24,301 nt of DNA from NCBI GenBank assembly GCA_944358665.1, contig CALVRP010000134.1, forward strand, positions 1 through 24,301. The letters are read 5' to 3'. Below are positions 6,498 to 12,652 of this stretch, piece by piece; positions within the stretch are counted from its first letter, which is position 1, and each line of letters opens with the position of its first letter. The notes below the pieces were generated by a model. It searched no databases and was not told the DNA's origin. It saw nothing but the letters and a program-made list of their open reading frames with translations. The DNA comes from an uncultured Bacilli bacterium. GTDB taxonomy: Bacteria; Bacillota_I; Bacilli_A; RF39; UBA660. Made by a program: the position numbers and the translations under genes.

Positions 6498-8402
6498 CTA
6501 ACTAGTAAATATTCTAATAGTTTCGCCTTCCTCAAGTGTTGTTCCAGCTTCTGGTGACTGATAAGTGACTTTATCACCAGAGCCTTCAACATCAACGTTA
6601 AATTTAGATAAGGCTTTTTTTGCTTCGCTAACAGTCATTCCAGTAACATCAGTGACTTTTGCTGTTTTTGCATCAGTATAAGAAGCTTTTTTCACAAGTC
6701 CACCTTCTTGTTTTTCAATCCCTAAAGCACTGATGCAATCAGTTAAAATGTTTTTAGCAATCGGGCCAACGGTAACCCCGCCGTATTGAACAACACCTTT
6801 AGGGTTATCGATAGCTACGTAAACAACAACCTCAGGATCATTAGCCGGCATAACGCCAATAAATGATAAAATATAATTATTATCTAAATATCTACCATTT
6901 TCAACTTTTTGGGCGGTCCCTGTCTTTCCGCCAACTCTATAGCCTTCAATATAAGATGTTCGACCACTACCATAAGCAACAACATGTTCTAAAGCATCTC
7001 TAACTTTTTCGCTAGTTTTTTCACTAATAACTTTTCTAACAACCGTTTTTTTAGTTTCTTTAATAACGGTATTTGTTTCTGGTTCATTAATACTTTTAAC
7101 AATATATGGTTTATATAAAATTCCACCATTAACAGCGGCACTAACGGTCGTTACTTGCTGAATCGGAGTAACCGAAACACCTTGACCAAAAGCAGTTGTA
7201 GCGAGTTCTACCGGTCCAACTTTATCTAGAGGGAAAATAATACCAGTGCTTTCACCATTTAAATCAATACCGGTTTTTGTTCCAAAACCAAATTTGTTAA
7301 TATAACTAAATAATTTATTTTTACCAAGTCTTTGTCCTAAAACAACAAATCCTGGGTTACAAGAATTTTCAACTACTTGCATAAAAGTTTCCTCACCATG
7401 ACCGCCGTGTTTCCAACAGTGAATAGTTGCATTTTCAACTTTAATGCTACCGGAATCATAGTAATTATCTTTCGCAAGATCAACAGTTCCTTCTTCTAGA
7501 GAAGCGGCTAGAGTAATAATCTTAAATGTTGATCCTGGTTCGTAAGTGGCCCAAATTGGCAAGTTTCGATTAATTTTTTCGGTGGTATATTTGGTATAGT
7601 TAGAAGGGGAGTAGTTAGGTCGTGATGACATGGCGAGAATTTCCCCGCTATTAGGGTCCATGACAATAGCTAAGGCTTGATCGGGATTAAATTTAGTTAC
7701 CGCATTATCTAGTTCTCTTTCAACGGATTCTTGAATTTCATGATTAATAGTTAAAGTAATGTTCATACCACTTTGTGGTTGTTCATAAACTTCGCTAAGT
7801 TCTAGTTTATTACCTTTGGCGTCACTATAATATTTAATCGCCCCATCTTCGCCAGTTAAATAATCATCATACATGAGTTCAAGTCCACTAAGACCTTGAT
7901 TATCAATACCAACAAAACCTAAAGTGTGAGACATATAAGTATCAAAAGGGTAGTATCTTTGTGATTCTTTAACTAAATAAACTCCAGGTAAATCCAAATC
8001 CTTTATTTTATCAGCTACTTCATAAGAAAGTCTCCTTCCTTCTGGATGAACTCTTTCAATTGATGTTTTTTTATTAGCATGTTCGAGCATCTCTTCGGTA
8101 GTGACTCCAAGGATTTCGGCTAGTTTCTTTGCGGTATCTTCTTTATCTTCAATTTGATTAGGAATTAATACTAAGGAAGTTGTAGTAACATTATCGGCTA
8201 AAACAACGCCATTTCGATCGTAGATAATGCCTCTATCGGCTTTAATCGGTAAATTTCGACTCCATAAATTACTAGCGGATTTATTTAATTTGTCGTATTC
8301 AATAACTTGAATATAAAAAACTTTACCAATAATTACAAGAAATATAACAGCAATAATAACTAAAATTAGTTTCATTCTACTATGAATATGTTTAATAAAC
8401 AA
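6498..8402 (-). CDS. Class B penicillin-binding protein with PASTA domain (FtsI/SpoVD-type)
   Basis: 634 residues. One N-terminal membrane helix (about residues 11-31) precedes a dimerisation domain beginning RGIIYDRNGVVLADN (57-71) and the transpeptidase domain. The latter has the three active-site motifs STFK (291-294, Ser nucleophile), SCN (347-349) and KTG (493-495). A single C-terminal PASTA domain occupies about residues 580-634. It cross-links peptidoglycan, and the adjacent ftsW would supply the glycosyltransferase partner. The start codon is TTG at 8402, preceded by GGTGAT at good spacing. An ATG nine codons later has no ribosome binding site. It is the first gene of the PBP-mraY-ftsW operon. 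The mraZ, rsmH and ftsL genes that usually precede it are absent. Confidence 0.93.
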   Translation of the reverse strand: MFIKHIHSRMKLILVIIAVIFLVIIGKVFYIQVIEYDKLNKSASNLWSRNLPIKADRGIIYDRNGVVLADNVTTTSLVLIPNQIEDKEDTAKKLAEILGVTTEEMLEHANKKTSIERVHPEGRRLSYEVADKIKDLDLPGVYLVKESQRYYPFDTYMSHTLGFVGIDNQGLSGLELMYDDYLTGEDGAIKYYSDAKGNKLELSEVYEQPQSGMNITLTINHEIQESVERELDNAVTKFNPDQALAIVMDPNSGEILAMSSRPNYSPSNYTKYTTEKINRNLPIWATYEPGSTFKIITLAASLEEGTVDLAKDNYYDSGSIKVENATIHCWKHGGHGEETFMQVVENSCNPGFVVLGQRLGKNKLFSYINKFGFGTKTGIDLNGESTGIIFPLDKVGPVELATTAFGQGVSVTPIQQVTTVSAAVNGGILYKPYIVKSINEPETNTVIKETKKTVVRKVISEKTSEKVRDALEHVVAYGSGRTSYIEGYRVGGKTGTAQKVENGRYLDNNYILSFIGVMPANDPEVVVYVAIDNPKGVVQYGGVTVGPIAKNILTDCISALGIEKQEGGLVKKASYTDAKTAKVTDVTGMTVSEAKKALSKFNVDVEGSGDKVTYQSPEAGTTLEEGETIRIFTS

Positions 8403-8457
8403 TCGGCATCACCAATAAAGTGTATGTCCATTTATATAAAAAAAGTACAAGATGCTC

Positions 8458-8486
8458 TTGCAAAAAAAAATAATATTTTTTATAAT
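8458..8486 (+). promoter_or_regulatory. Promoter of the pilin-like gene
   Basis: TTGCAA (8458-8463), a 17-bp spacer and TATAAT (8481-8486). The predicted transcript would start near 8493, leaving a leader of only about 11 nt that still contains the AGGTGA ribosome binding site. Confidence 0.7.
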
Positions 8487-8503
8487 TATTATAGGTGAAT
8501 AAT

Positions 8504-8893
8504 ATGAATAAAGGATTTACATTAATAGAATTATTAGGAGTACTCGCGATACTAGCTATTTTAGCAGTGATTACAGTACCTTTAATTCAAGGTCTAATTG
8601 AAGGTGGACTTGATGATAGTAAAACTGTTCAAGAAGAATCTTTTGAAAAAGCTGCTGAAAGTTGGGCTGGTAGTAATGCGTTTTCATTGCCAGAAAATAA
8701 GAATGATTATACGACAGTTTCTTTAAAAAAATTAATAGATGATGGTTTTTTAGAAACTAATAGTGATGGAAATATTACTATTGGTGGTAGTGACGAAACA
8801 TATAATTTAAATAAGGCTTGTGTTAAAATAACTAATGAAGGAACTAGTACGCAAGCTAATTACAAATATGAATTTAGTGAAAACTGTAACTAG
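8504..8893 (+). CDS. Type IV prepilin-like / pseudopilin protein
   Basis: 129 residues. The N-terminus is a class III signal: MNKG then FTLIELLGVLAILAIL. Prepilin peptidase would cut after Gly4; Phe becomes residue +1 and Glu is at +5, followed by a hydrophobic helix. The globular part has two Cys (106 and 128) placed like the C-terminal disulfide loop of pilins. ComGC-type competence pseudopilins and related Gram-positive pilins look like this. A GTG at 8495 is in frame but is part of the ribosome binding site; the ATG at 8504 fits. No pilus assembly ATPase, platform protein or peptidase is in the window, so it must rely on genes elsewhere. The gene has its own promoter. Confidence 0.85.
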   Translation: MNKGFTLIELLGVLAILAILAVITVPLIQGLIEGGLDDSKTVQEESFEKAAESWAGSNAFSLPENKNDYTTVSLKKLIDDGFLETNSDGNITIGGSDETYNLNKACVKITNEGTSTQANYKYEFSENCN

Positions 8894-8907
8894 AAATTAA
8901 ATAATTA

Positions 8908-8936
8908 TTGTATAAAAACATAAAATATGTTATATT
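8908..8936 (+). promoter_or_regulatory. Promoter of the putative antitoxin RNA
   Basis: TTGTAT (8908-8913), a 17-bp spacer and TATATT (8931-8936). An upstream TG at 8928-8929 makes an extended -10. The predicted start is near 8943. Confidence 0.65.
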
Positions 8937-8942
8937 ATATTT

Positions 8943-9003
8943 AAAGAGGAAGACCACTAGGTAACCTCTAAAGGTTTTAGCCTAGCTTATGCTAGGTTTT
9001 TTT
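8943..9003 (+). ncRNA. Putative ~60-nt antisense RNA (type I antitoxin-like)
   Basis: This short unit runs from a clear promoter to a perfect intrinsic terminator and contains no ORF. The terminator stem is CCTAGC (8981-8986), TTAT loop, GCTAGG (8991-8996), then seven T. A second hairpin, AACCT-CTAA-AGGTT, lies at 8963-8976. The RNA overlaps the 3' end of the opposite-strand transcript that carries the small hydrophobic ORF. It also contains AGGTTT (8972-8977) and CCTAGC (8981-8986), both complementary to that transcript's 5' leader at 9116-9126 (minus strand reads GCTAGG then AAACCT). Such split repeats are the arrangement used by Fst/par-type antitoxin RNAs. That it is expressed and regulatory is inference. 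Confidence 0.55.
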
Positions 9004-9086
9004 GTGCCTATTTTGGGCTTGAGGGATGGTCTTTTATTAAGAATAAAATGACTACCAGAATAACTAAGTATTCCATATTCCTCCAT
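8982..9086 (-). CDS. Possible leader ORF overlapping the hydrophobic peptide
   Basis: A 34-codon ORF beginning MEEYGILSYSGSH and ending inside the convergent RNA's terminator stem. Its start is well placed 8 bases after AAAGGAGGTGAT (9102-9091), a better ribosome binding site than that of the hydrophobic ORF it overlaps in another frame. It could be translated to couple or expose the toxin frame, as mok does for hok. The composition is unremarkable and I recognise no family. An alternative reading is that the strong site really serves the hydrophobic ORF after a frameshift. Low confidence as a protein. Confidence 0.25.
   Translation of the reverse strand: MEEYGILSYSGSHFILNKRPSLKPKIGTKKPSIS
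9008..9076 (-). CDS. Putative 22-residue hydrophobic toxin peptide
   Basis: The ORF encodes MEYLVILVVILFLIK followed by a short polar tail rich in Pro and Ser, ending in Lys and a TAG stop at 9010-9008. About 13 consecutive hydrophobic residues would span or insert into the membrane, much like the small peptides of type I toxin-antitoxin loci (Ibs, Hok, Fst and Hol_Tox groups). GGAGG lies 3 bases before the ATG (9084-9080), rather close; a stronger AAAGGAGGTGAT lies further upstream at 9102-9091. That stronger site can fold into CCTCC-CAGAAA-GGAGG (9110-9095), hiding it. No homology search was possible. The function as a toxin rests on size, hydrophobicity and the antisense arrangement. Confidence 0.45.
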   Translation of the reverse strand: MEYLVILVVILFLIKDHPSSPK

Positions 9087-9113
9087 AAGCATCACCTCCT
9101 TTCTGGGAGGCAT

Positions 9114-9154
9114 GAGGTTTCCTAGCATAATTATCTTCCTCTACATATATCATA
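9114..9154 (-). promoter_or_regulatory. Putative toxin-mRNA promoter and 5' leader
   Basis: On the minus strand a -10-like TATGAT (9154-9149) would start RNA near 9142. The leader reads AGAGGAAGATAATTATGC then TAGGAAACCTC. Its first bases (AGAGGAAGA) are the same as those of the plus-strand RNA (8945-8953). TTATGCTAGG (9130-9121) is complementary to the mRNA's own 3' region CCTAGCATAA (8996-8987). No convincing -35 is seen, so the promoter call is weak; the repeats are exact. Confidence 0.4.
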
Positions 9155-9227
9155 AGAGAAAAATTAAAAGAACCCTTTTTTATTTTGAAAAAAATTAAAA
9201 ATGATTATTTCCTATTAATCTAATATC

Positions 9228-9256
9228 TGGACTACAGGTATTTTTTTTGATAAAAT
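9228..9256 (+). promoter_or_regulatory. Promoter of the TrmH-family / rimM / trmD operon
   Basis: TGGACT (9228-9233), a 17-bp spacer and TAAAAT (9251-9256), with TG at 9248-9249 making an extended -10. Confidence 0.55.
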
Positions 9257-9271
9257 TGAAGTGGTGATTTT

Positions 9272-9994
9272 ATGCTTTATACGTCTTTAAATAATTCGAA
9301 AATAAAAGAAATTAGAAAGTTAAAGGAAAAGAAATACCGAGATAGAGAAAATTTATTTTTAATTGAGGGCGAGCACCTAATAAAAGAAGCTATAAAAAAT
9401 AATGCTTTAATGGAAATATTTGTTTTAGAAGGTCATAAATATGATTTTAAGGTTCAGACGAATTACGTTAGTATAGAGGTTATGAAAAGTTTAAGTGACT
9501 TACCATCAGTACCTAAAATAATAGGTGTTTGCCGGAAACAAAAAGGTGAAATTTCTGGTAATGTTGTTATTTTAGATGATGTCCAAGATCCGGGAAATTT
9601 AGGAACGATAATTCGTAGTAGTGTGGCCTTTAATATAAAAACAATTATTTTAAGTGAAAAATGTGCTGATATTTATAGCCCTAAAGTTTTAAGATCAGCC
9701 CAAGGCATGATTTTTAATATCAATATCATAAAAGCTAATATTCCGGAAATAATTTCTTTTTTAAAAGAAAAAGGTTATATCATTTATGGAACAAAAGTTA
9801 ATGGTGGAAAAGAAATAAAACTACTTGAAAAAAATAAAAAGTTTGCTATAATAATGGGCAATGAAGGAAACGGCGTTAACGAAGAAAATTTAAAACTTTG
9901 CGATGAATACCTTTATATTCCTATGAATAAAGCGTGTGAAAGTTTAAATGTTGCCGTGGCTACTAGTATTATTTTATATGAGTTAGGAAGGTGA
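9272..9994 (+). CDS. TrmH/SpoU-family RNA 2'-O-methyltransferase
   Basis: 240 residues. An N-terminal RNA-binding domain (about residues 1-85, beginning with the LRKLKEKKYRDRENLFLIEG-like pattern seen in this family, here with Glu-rich basic helices) precedes a SpoU methyltransferase domain with a trefoil knot. The three SpoU motifs are present: DDVQDPGNLGTIIRSSVAF, IIMGNEGNGVN and YIPMNKACESLNVAVATSII. It should use S-adenosylmethionine to methylate a ribose 2'-OH in rRNA or tRNA; homologues (YsgA group) act on 23S rRNA. The exact site is unknown. It leads the operon and rimM starts four bases after its stop. A second SpoU enzyme, rlmB, lies at 18329. Confidence 0.88.
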   Translation: MLYTSLNNSKIKEIRKLKEKKYRDRENLFLIEGEHLIKEAIKNNALMEIFVLEGHKYDFKVQTNYVSIEVMKSLSDLPSVPKIIGVCRKQKGEISGNVVILDDVQDPGNLGTIIRSSVAFNIKTIILSEKCADIYSPKVLRSAQGMIFNINIIKANIPEIISFLKEKGYIIYGTKVNGGKEIKLLEKNKKFAIIMGNEGNGVNEENLKLCDEYLYIPMNKACESLNVAVATSIILYELGR

Positions 9995-9998
9995 TAAG

Positions 9999-10475
9999 AT
10001 GATTTGTATTAGAAAAGTGGCAAATACTCACGGTATTAAAGGTGAGTTAAGAATCCTTTCTAATTTTAAATATAAAGACGAAGTTTTTAAAAAAGATAAT
10101 AACATTTATATTGATGGTACAAAATTAACAATTAAAACATATAGAGTTCATAAGAAATACGATATGCTAACTTTTGATGGTTATAATGATATTAATGACG
10201 TTTTAAGTTTTAAAGGTCAAAAAGTTTATATCGATGAAAATGATTATAATTTTTCTGGCGTTTTAAATGAAAATTTAATTGGACTTAAAGTTTATAGTAA
10301 TGATAAATTAATTGGCAGGGTATTAAGAGTTGAAGAAAATGCCGGTAAAGAACTTTTAGTTATTCAAAAAGATGGTAAAGAATATTTAATTCCTTATGTA
10401 GATGAATTTATTAAAAAGATTAATAACGATAGAATTGAAATAAATTTAATAAAAGGACTTATCGATGAAGATTGA
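9999..10475 (+). CDS. rimM: 16S rRNA processing factor RimM
   Basis: 158 residues. RimM helps mature the 3' (head) domain of 16S rRNA in the 30S subunit and binds ribosomal protein S19. The sequence opens ICIRKVANTHGIKGELRI, the RimM beta-barrel signature with HGIKGE. The C-terminal PRC-barrel has LIGLKVYSNDKLIGRVL and LLVIQKDGKEYLIPYV. A ribosome binding site (GGAAGGTGAT) precedes the ATG. The stop is a TGA at 10473-10475. Its 3' end overlaps the trmD start by 11 bases, as expected for the conserved rimM-trmD pair. Confidence 0.93.
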   Translation: MICIRKVANTHGIKGELRILSNFKYKDEVFKKDNNIYIDGTKLTIKTYRVHKKYDMLTFDGYNDINDVLSFKGQKVYIDENDYNFSGVLNENLIGLKVYSNDKLIGRVLRVEENAGKELLVIQKDGKEYLIPYVDEFIKKINNDRIEINLIKGLIDED

Positions 10476-11133
10476 TATTTTAACAATATTTCCGGAAATG
10501 TTTGACGGATTTGTAAATTCATCTATAATTAAAAGAGCTATTAATGATAATAAGGTTCAAATAAATGTTCATAATTTCAGAGACTATAGTACCGATCCCC
10601 ATAAATGTGTTGATGACTATGCTTTTGGTGGCGGCCAAGGGATGGTTTTAATGCCGCAACCTATTTTTGATGCCGTAGAAGACATTAAAACTAAAGATAC
10701 TAAAGTTATTTTACTAACCCCGCAAGGGAAAAAATATAATCAGAAAATGGCCTACGATTTAGCTAAAGAAAAAAGTTTAATGTTTATCTGTGGCCATTAT
10801 GAAGGCTTTGATGAGCGAATTCGTACTTTAGCTGATGAAGAGTTAAGCATTGGTGATTATGTTTTAACTGGTGGGGAACTACCTAGTATGGTTATTACTG
10901 ATAGTGTAGTAAGGCTTCTCCCTGGTGTTATTAATGAAGAGTCTCATAAAAAAGAATCTTTTAATAATGATTTATTAGATTATCCAGTATATACTAGACC
11001 GGCTGATTTTAGAGGTTTAAAAGTTCCGGAAGTTTTACTTTCTGGACACCATGCGAATATTGAAAAATACCGCAGGGAAGAAAGTTTAAAAAGAACTAAA
11101 GAGAGACGACCAGATTTATTAGAAAAGAGCTGA
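10465..11133 (+). CDS. trmD: tRNA (guanine37-N1)-methyltransferase
   Basis: 222 residues, slightly shorter than the typical 240-250. TrmD methylates G37 next to the tRNA anticodon using S-adenosylmethionine and so prevents frameshifting. Family motifs: KIDILTIFPEMFDG at the N-terminus, DDYAFGGGQGMVLMPQPIF, LLTPQGKKYNQ, FICGHYEGFDERI and SIGDYVLTGGELPSMVITDS. The last two form the trefoil-knot cofactor site, and the Asp of GELPSMVITD is the catalytic region. The start lies inside rimM, implying translational coupling. The stop is TGA. Confidence 0.96.
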   Translation: MKIDILTIFPEMFDGFVNSSIIKRAINDNKVQINVHNFRDYSTDPHKCVDDYAFGGGQGMVLMPQPIFDAVEDIKTKDTKVILLTPQGKKYNQKMAYDLAKEKSLMFICGHYEGFDERIRTLADEELSIGDYVLTGGELPSMVITDSVVRLLPGVINEESHKKESFNNDLLDYPVYTRPADFRGLKVPEVLLSGHHANIEKYRREESLKRTKERRPDLLEKS

Positions 11134-11137
11134 TTTT

Positions 11138-11581
11138 ATGAGTAAATATTATGTTATTATGAAAAACAGTAGTACGGTGTCATGTTATTTAAGTGAAAGT
11201 AATGTTGATGGCTTTCATATTAAACCGCAAAATAACGTTGAATATGATGGCGTCGAAGTTAGCCGTTTAACGGTAGTAGAACCATCTTTGATCGAAAATG
11301 TTTTAAAAAGAAAAATAACAAAAAAACTAGATGCCTATTTAAAATATTTAATCAGCGTTTTAAATACTGATGATGATGATACTGATCCAGATGATCTTAA
11401 TTTAGTTATCAACGATCTACAAAGATATAAACAGATTATTATGAATCGCTATTCAAAGTATTTGGATCCCTATTATATCAGGATGCTGCTTTCTAAAGTA
11501 AAACTGGTTGAAGATGAACTTAAAAGGAAAATTAAAGCTACGCAAAAACAAAGTGAATATACAGCAAATCGCCGAAGGTAA
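11138..11581 (+). CDS. Protein of unknown function between trmD and rplS
   Basis: 147 residues. It begins SKYYVIMKNSSTVSCYLSES, looks like a small beta domain to about residue 45, and then becomes helical and highly charged. There is an acidic patch (TDDDDTDPDD, about residues 76-86) and a basic C-terminus (KRKIKATQKQ, then NRRR). I recognise no family. It starts four bases after trmD in the same direction and ends before the rplS promoter, so it belongs to the rimM-trmD operon. It may act in RNA or ribosome biology by association, but nothing in the sequence proves that. Confidence 0.7.
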   Translation: MSKYYVIMKNSSTVSCYLSESNVDGFHIKPQNNVEYDGVEVSRLTVVEPSLIENVLKRKITKKLDAYLKYLISVLNTDDDDTDPDDLNLVINDLQRYKQIIMNRYSKYLDPYYIRMLLSKVKLVEDELKRKIKATQKQSEYTANRRR

Positions 11582-11608
11582 AAGAATTTAATATTTATTT
11601 TATTCCGC

Positions 11609-11637
11609 TTGCATATTTTTATAATATATGATAAAAT
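11609..11637 (+). promoter_or_regulatory. rplS promoter
   Basis: TTGCAT (11609-11614), a 17-bp spacer and TAAAAT (11632-11637), with TG at 11629-11630. Confidence 0.7.
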
Positions 11638-11699
11638 CTTTATGTCGTGGTCCGCTGGGACAATACTTATGACCATAGATTTAAGTAAAGGAGAGAGGA
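11638..11699 (+). promoter_or_regulatory. L19-type ribosomal protein leader
   Basis: The rplS untranslated region contains GTGGTCCGCTGGGAC, in which GTCC-GCTG-GGAC can form a hairpin. TGGTC can also pair with the downstream GACCA of TATGACCATAG. The position and the GTGGTCCGCTG core resemble the low-GC Gram-positive L19 leader, a cis element thought to let L19 regulate its own gene. The assignment comes from memory of that RNA family; a covariance-model search would settle it. Confidence 0.6.
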
Positions 11700-11702
11700 C
11701 GT

Positions 11703-12041
11703 ATGAATATAATTGACAAAATTACTCAAAGTCAAATTAGAACTGATCTTCCTGAATTTAGAGTAGGAGATACAGTTAGAGTAAATTACAAAATTATTGA
11801 AGGTAAACGTGAAAGAATTCAAGCTTTTGAAGGTTTCGTAATGTCAATTGCCGGTAGTGGTGTTGGTAGAACATTCACAGTTAGAAAAAAATCTGGCGGC
11901 GTAGGAGTAGAAAGAATATTCCCATTTAACTCACCAAGAATTGACAGTATTGAAGTTGTTAGAAAAGGTCGAGTTAGAAGAGCTAAATTAAATTATTTAC
12001 GTAACTTAAAAGGCCAAGCAAAAATAAAAGAAAGAAGATAA
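11703..12041 (+). CDS. rplS: 50S ribosomal protein L19
   Basis: 112 residues, the usual L19 length. L19 sits at the 30S-50S interface of the ribosome. Diagnostic segments are FRVGDTVRVNYKIIEGKRER, IQAFEGFVMSIAGSGVGRTF, TVRKKSGGVGVERIFPFNSP and the basic C-terminus LNYLRNLKGQAKIKERR. A GGAGAG-type site precedes the ATG. It has its own promoter and a structured leader, and a short hairpin after its stop separates it from lepB. Confidence 0.98.
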   Translation: MNIIDKITQSQIRTDLPEFRVGDTVRVNYKIIEGKRERIQAFEGFVMSIAGSGVGRTFTVRKKSGGVGVERIFPFNSPRIDSIEVVRKGRVRRAKLNYLRNLKGQAKIKERR

Positions 12042-12060
12042 GGCTATGGCCTTATTTTTA
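12038..12060 (+). terminator. Intrinsic terminator or attenuator between rplS and lepB
   Basis: ATAAGGC (12038-12044), TATG loop, GCCTTAT (12049-12055), then a short T run. It overlaps the rplS stop. The weak tail suggests partial readthrough into lepB, which has no obvious promoter. Confidence 0.65.
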
Positions 12061-12077
12061 TTTAAAGGGTGAAGAAA

Positions 12078-12617
12078 ATGGAAAAGACAGAAGAAAAAAC
12101 AGAACAAAAAGAAAAGAAAAATATTATAAAAGAGTTAATTCCTTATATAGTTATTATCTTAATTGTCGTTTTACTTAGAGCTTTTATCATAACACCAGTT
12201 CAAGTTGAAGGAACTTCAATGTATCCAACATTAAAAGATAATGAAATATTATTATTAAAAAAATATGATCATTCTTTTGAAAGATTTGATATTGTGGTTT
12301 TTGATTACAATGGTTCAAGACTAATTAAAAGAATTGTTGGCTTTCCTGGAGAATACGTTGAATATAAAGATAATAAACTATATATAAATGGAAAACGTGT
12401 TAAAGAAGATTTTATTAGTACTCAAAAAACAAGCGATTTCAAATTAGAAGAAATTGGTTATGATGTTATACCTGATGATTATTATTTTGTTATGGGTGAT
12501 AATCGCAATAATTCGACTGATAGCCGAATAATCGGCCTGGTTCATAAAAATGGTATTGCAGGTTCTACAAACTTAAGTTTATTTCCATTTTCTGAAATTG
12601 GAAAAATAAACAAATAA
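12078..12617 (+). CDS. lepB: Type I signal peptidase
   Basis: 179 residues. It removes signal peptides from secreted proteins on the outer face of the membrane. A charged cytoplasmic N-terminus is followed by one membrane helix (about residues 19-37) and the catalytic domain. The Ser/Lys dyad is visible: Ser47 in VEGTSMYPTL and Lys84 in GSRLIKRIVGFPGE. Other conserved boxes are RFDIVVF and VMGDNRNNSTDSRIIG (138-153). A GTG at 12069 is in frame but overlaps the AGGGTGA ribosome binding site, so the ATG at 12078 is preferred. In relatives rbgA follows closely; here about 4.1 kb of accessory genes intervenes. Confidence 0.95.
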   Translation: MEKTEEKTEQKEKKNIIKELIPYIVIILIVVLLRAFIITPVQVEGTSMYPTLKDNEILLLKKYDHSFERFDIVVFDYNGSRLIKRIVGFPGEYVEYKDNKLYINGKRVKEDFISTQKTSDFKLEEIGYDVIPDDYYFVMGDNRNNSTDSRIIGLVHKNGIAGSTNLSLFPFSEIGKINK

Positions 12618-12652
12618 AAACTATTAGCAATATTTACTTGCTAATAGTTTTT
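12616..12652. terminator. Strong bidirectional terminator between lepB and the acyltransferase gene
   Basis: A perfect 15-bp inverted repeat, AAAAACTATTAGCAA (12616-12630) and its complement (12638-12652), with a 7-nt loop and flanking A/T runs. It serves both convergent genes; the acyltransferase stop codon is inside it. Confidence 0.9.

Noticed and set aside
8448..8460. Hairpin CAAGA-TGC-TCTTG with A/T runs upstream of the PBP gene, terminator-like on the minus strand
   Set aside because: The stem is only 5 bp and no gene is transcribed into it on that strand; it overlaps the -35 of the pilin promoter, so it is probably chance in A/T-rich sequence.
10473..10475. Possibility that TGA encodes Trp (Mycoplasma code)
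   Set aside because: TGA ends rimM, trmD, mraY and rlmB at the expected lengths and Trp codons are TGG throughout, so the standard bacterial code applies.
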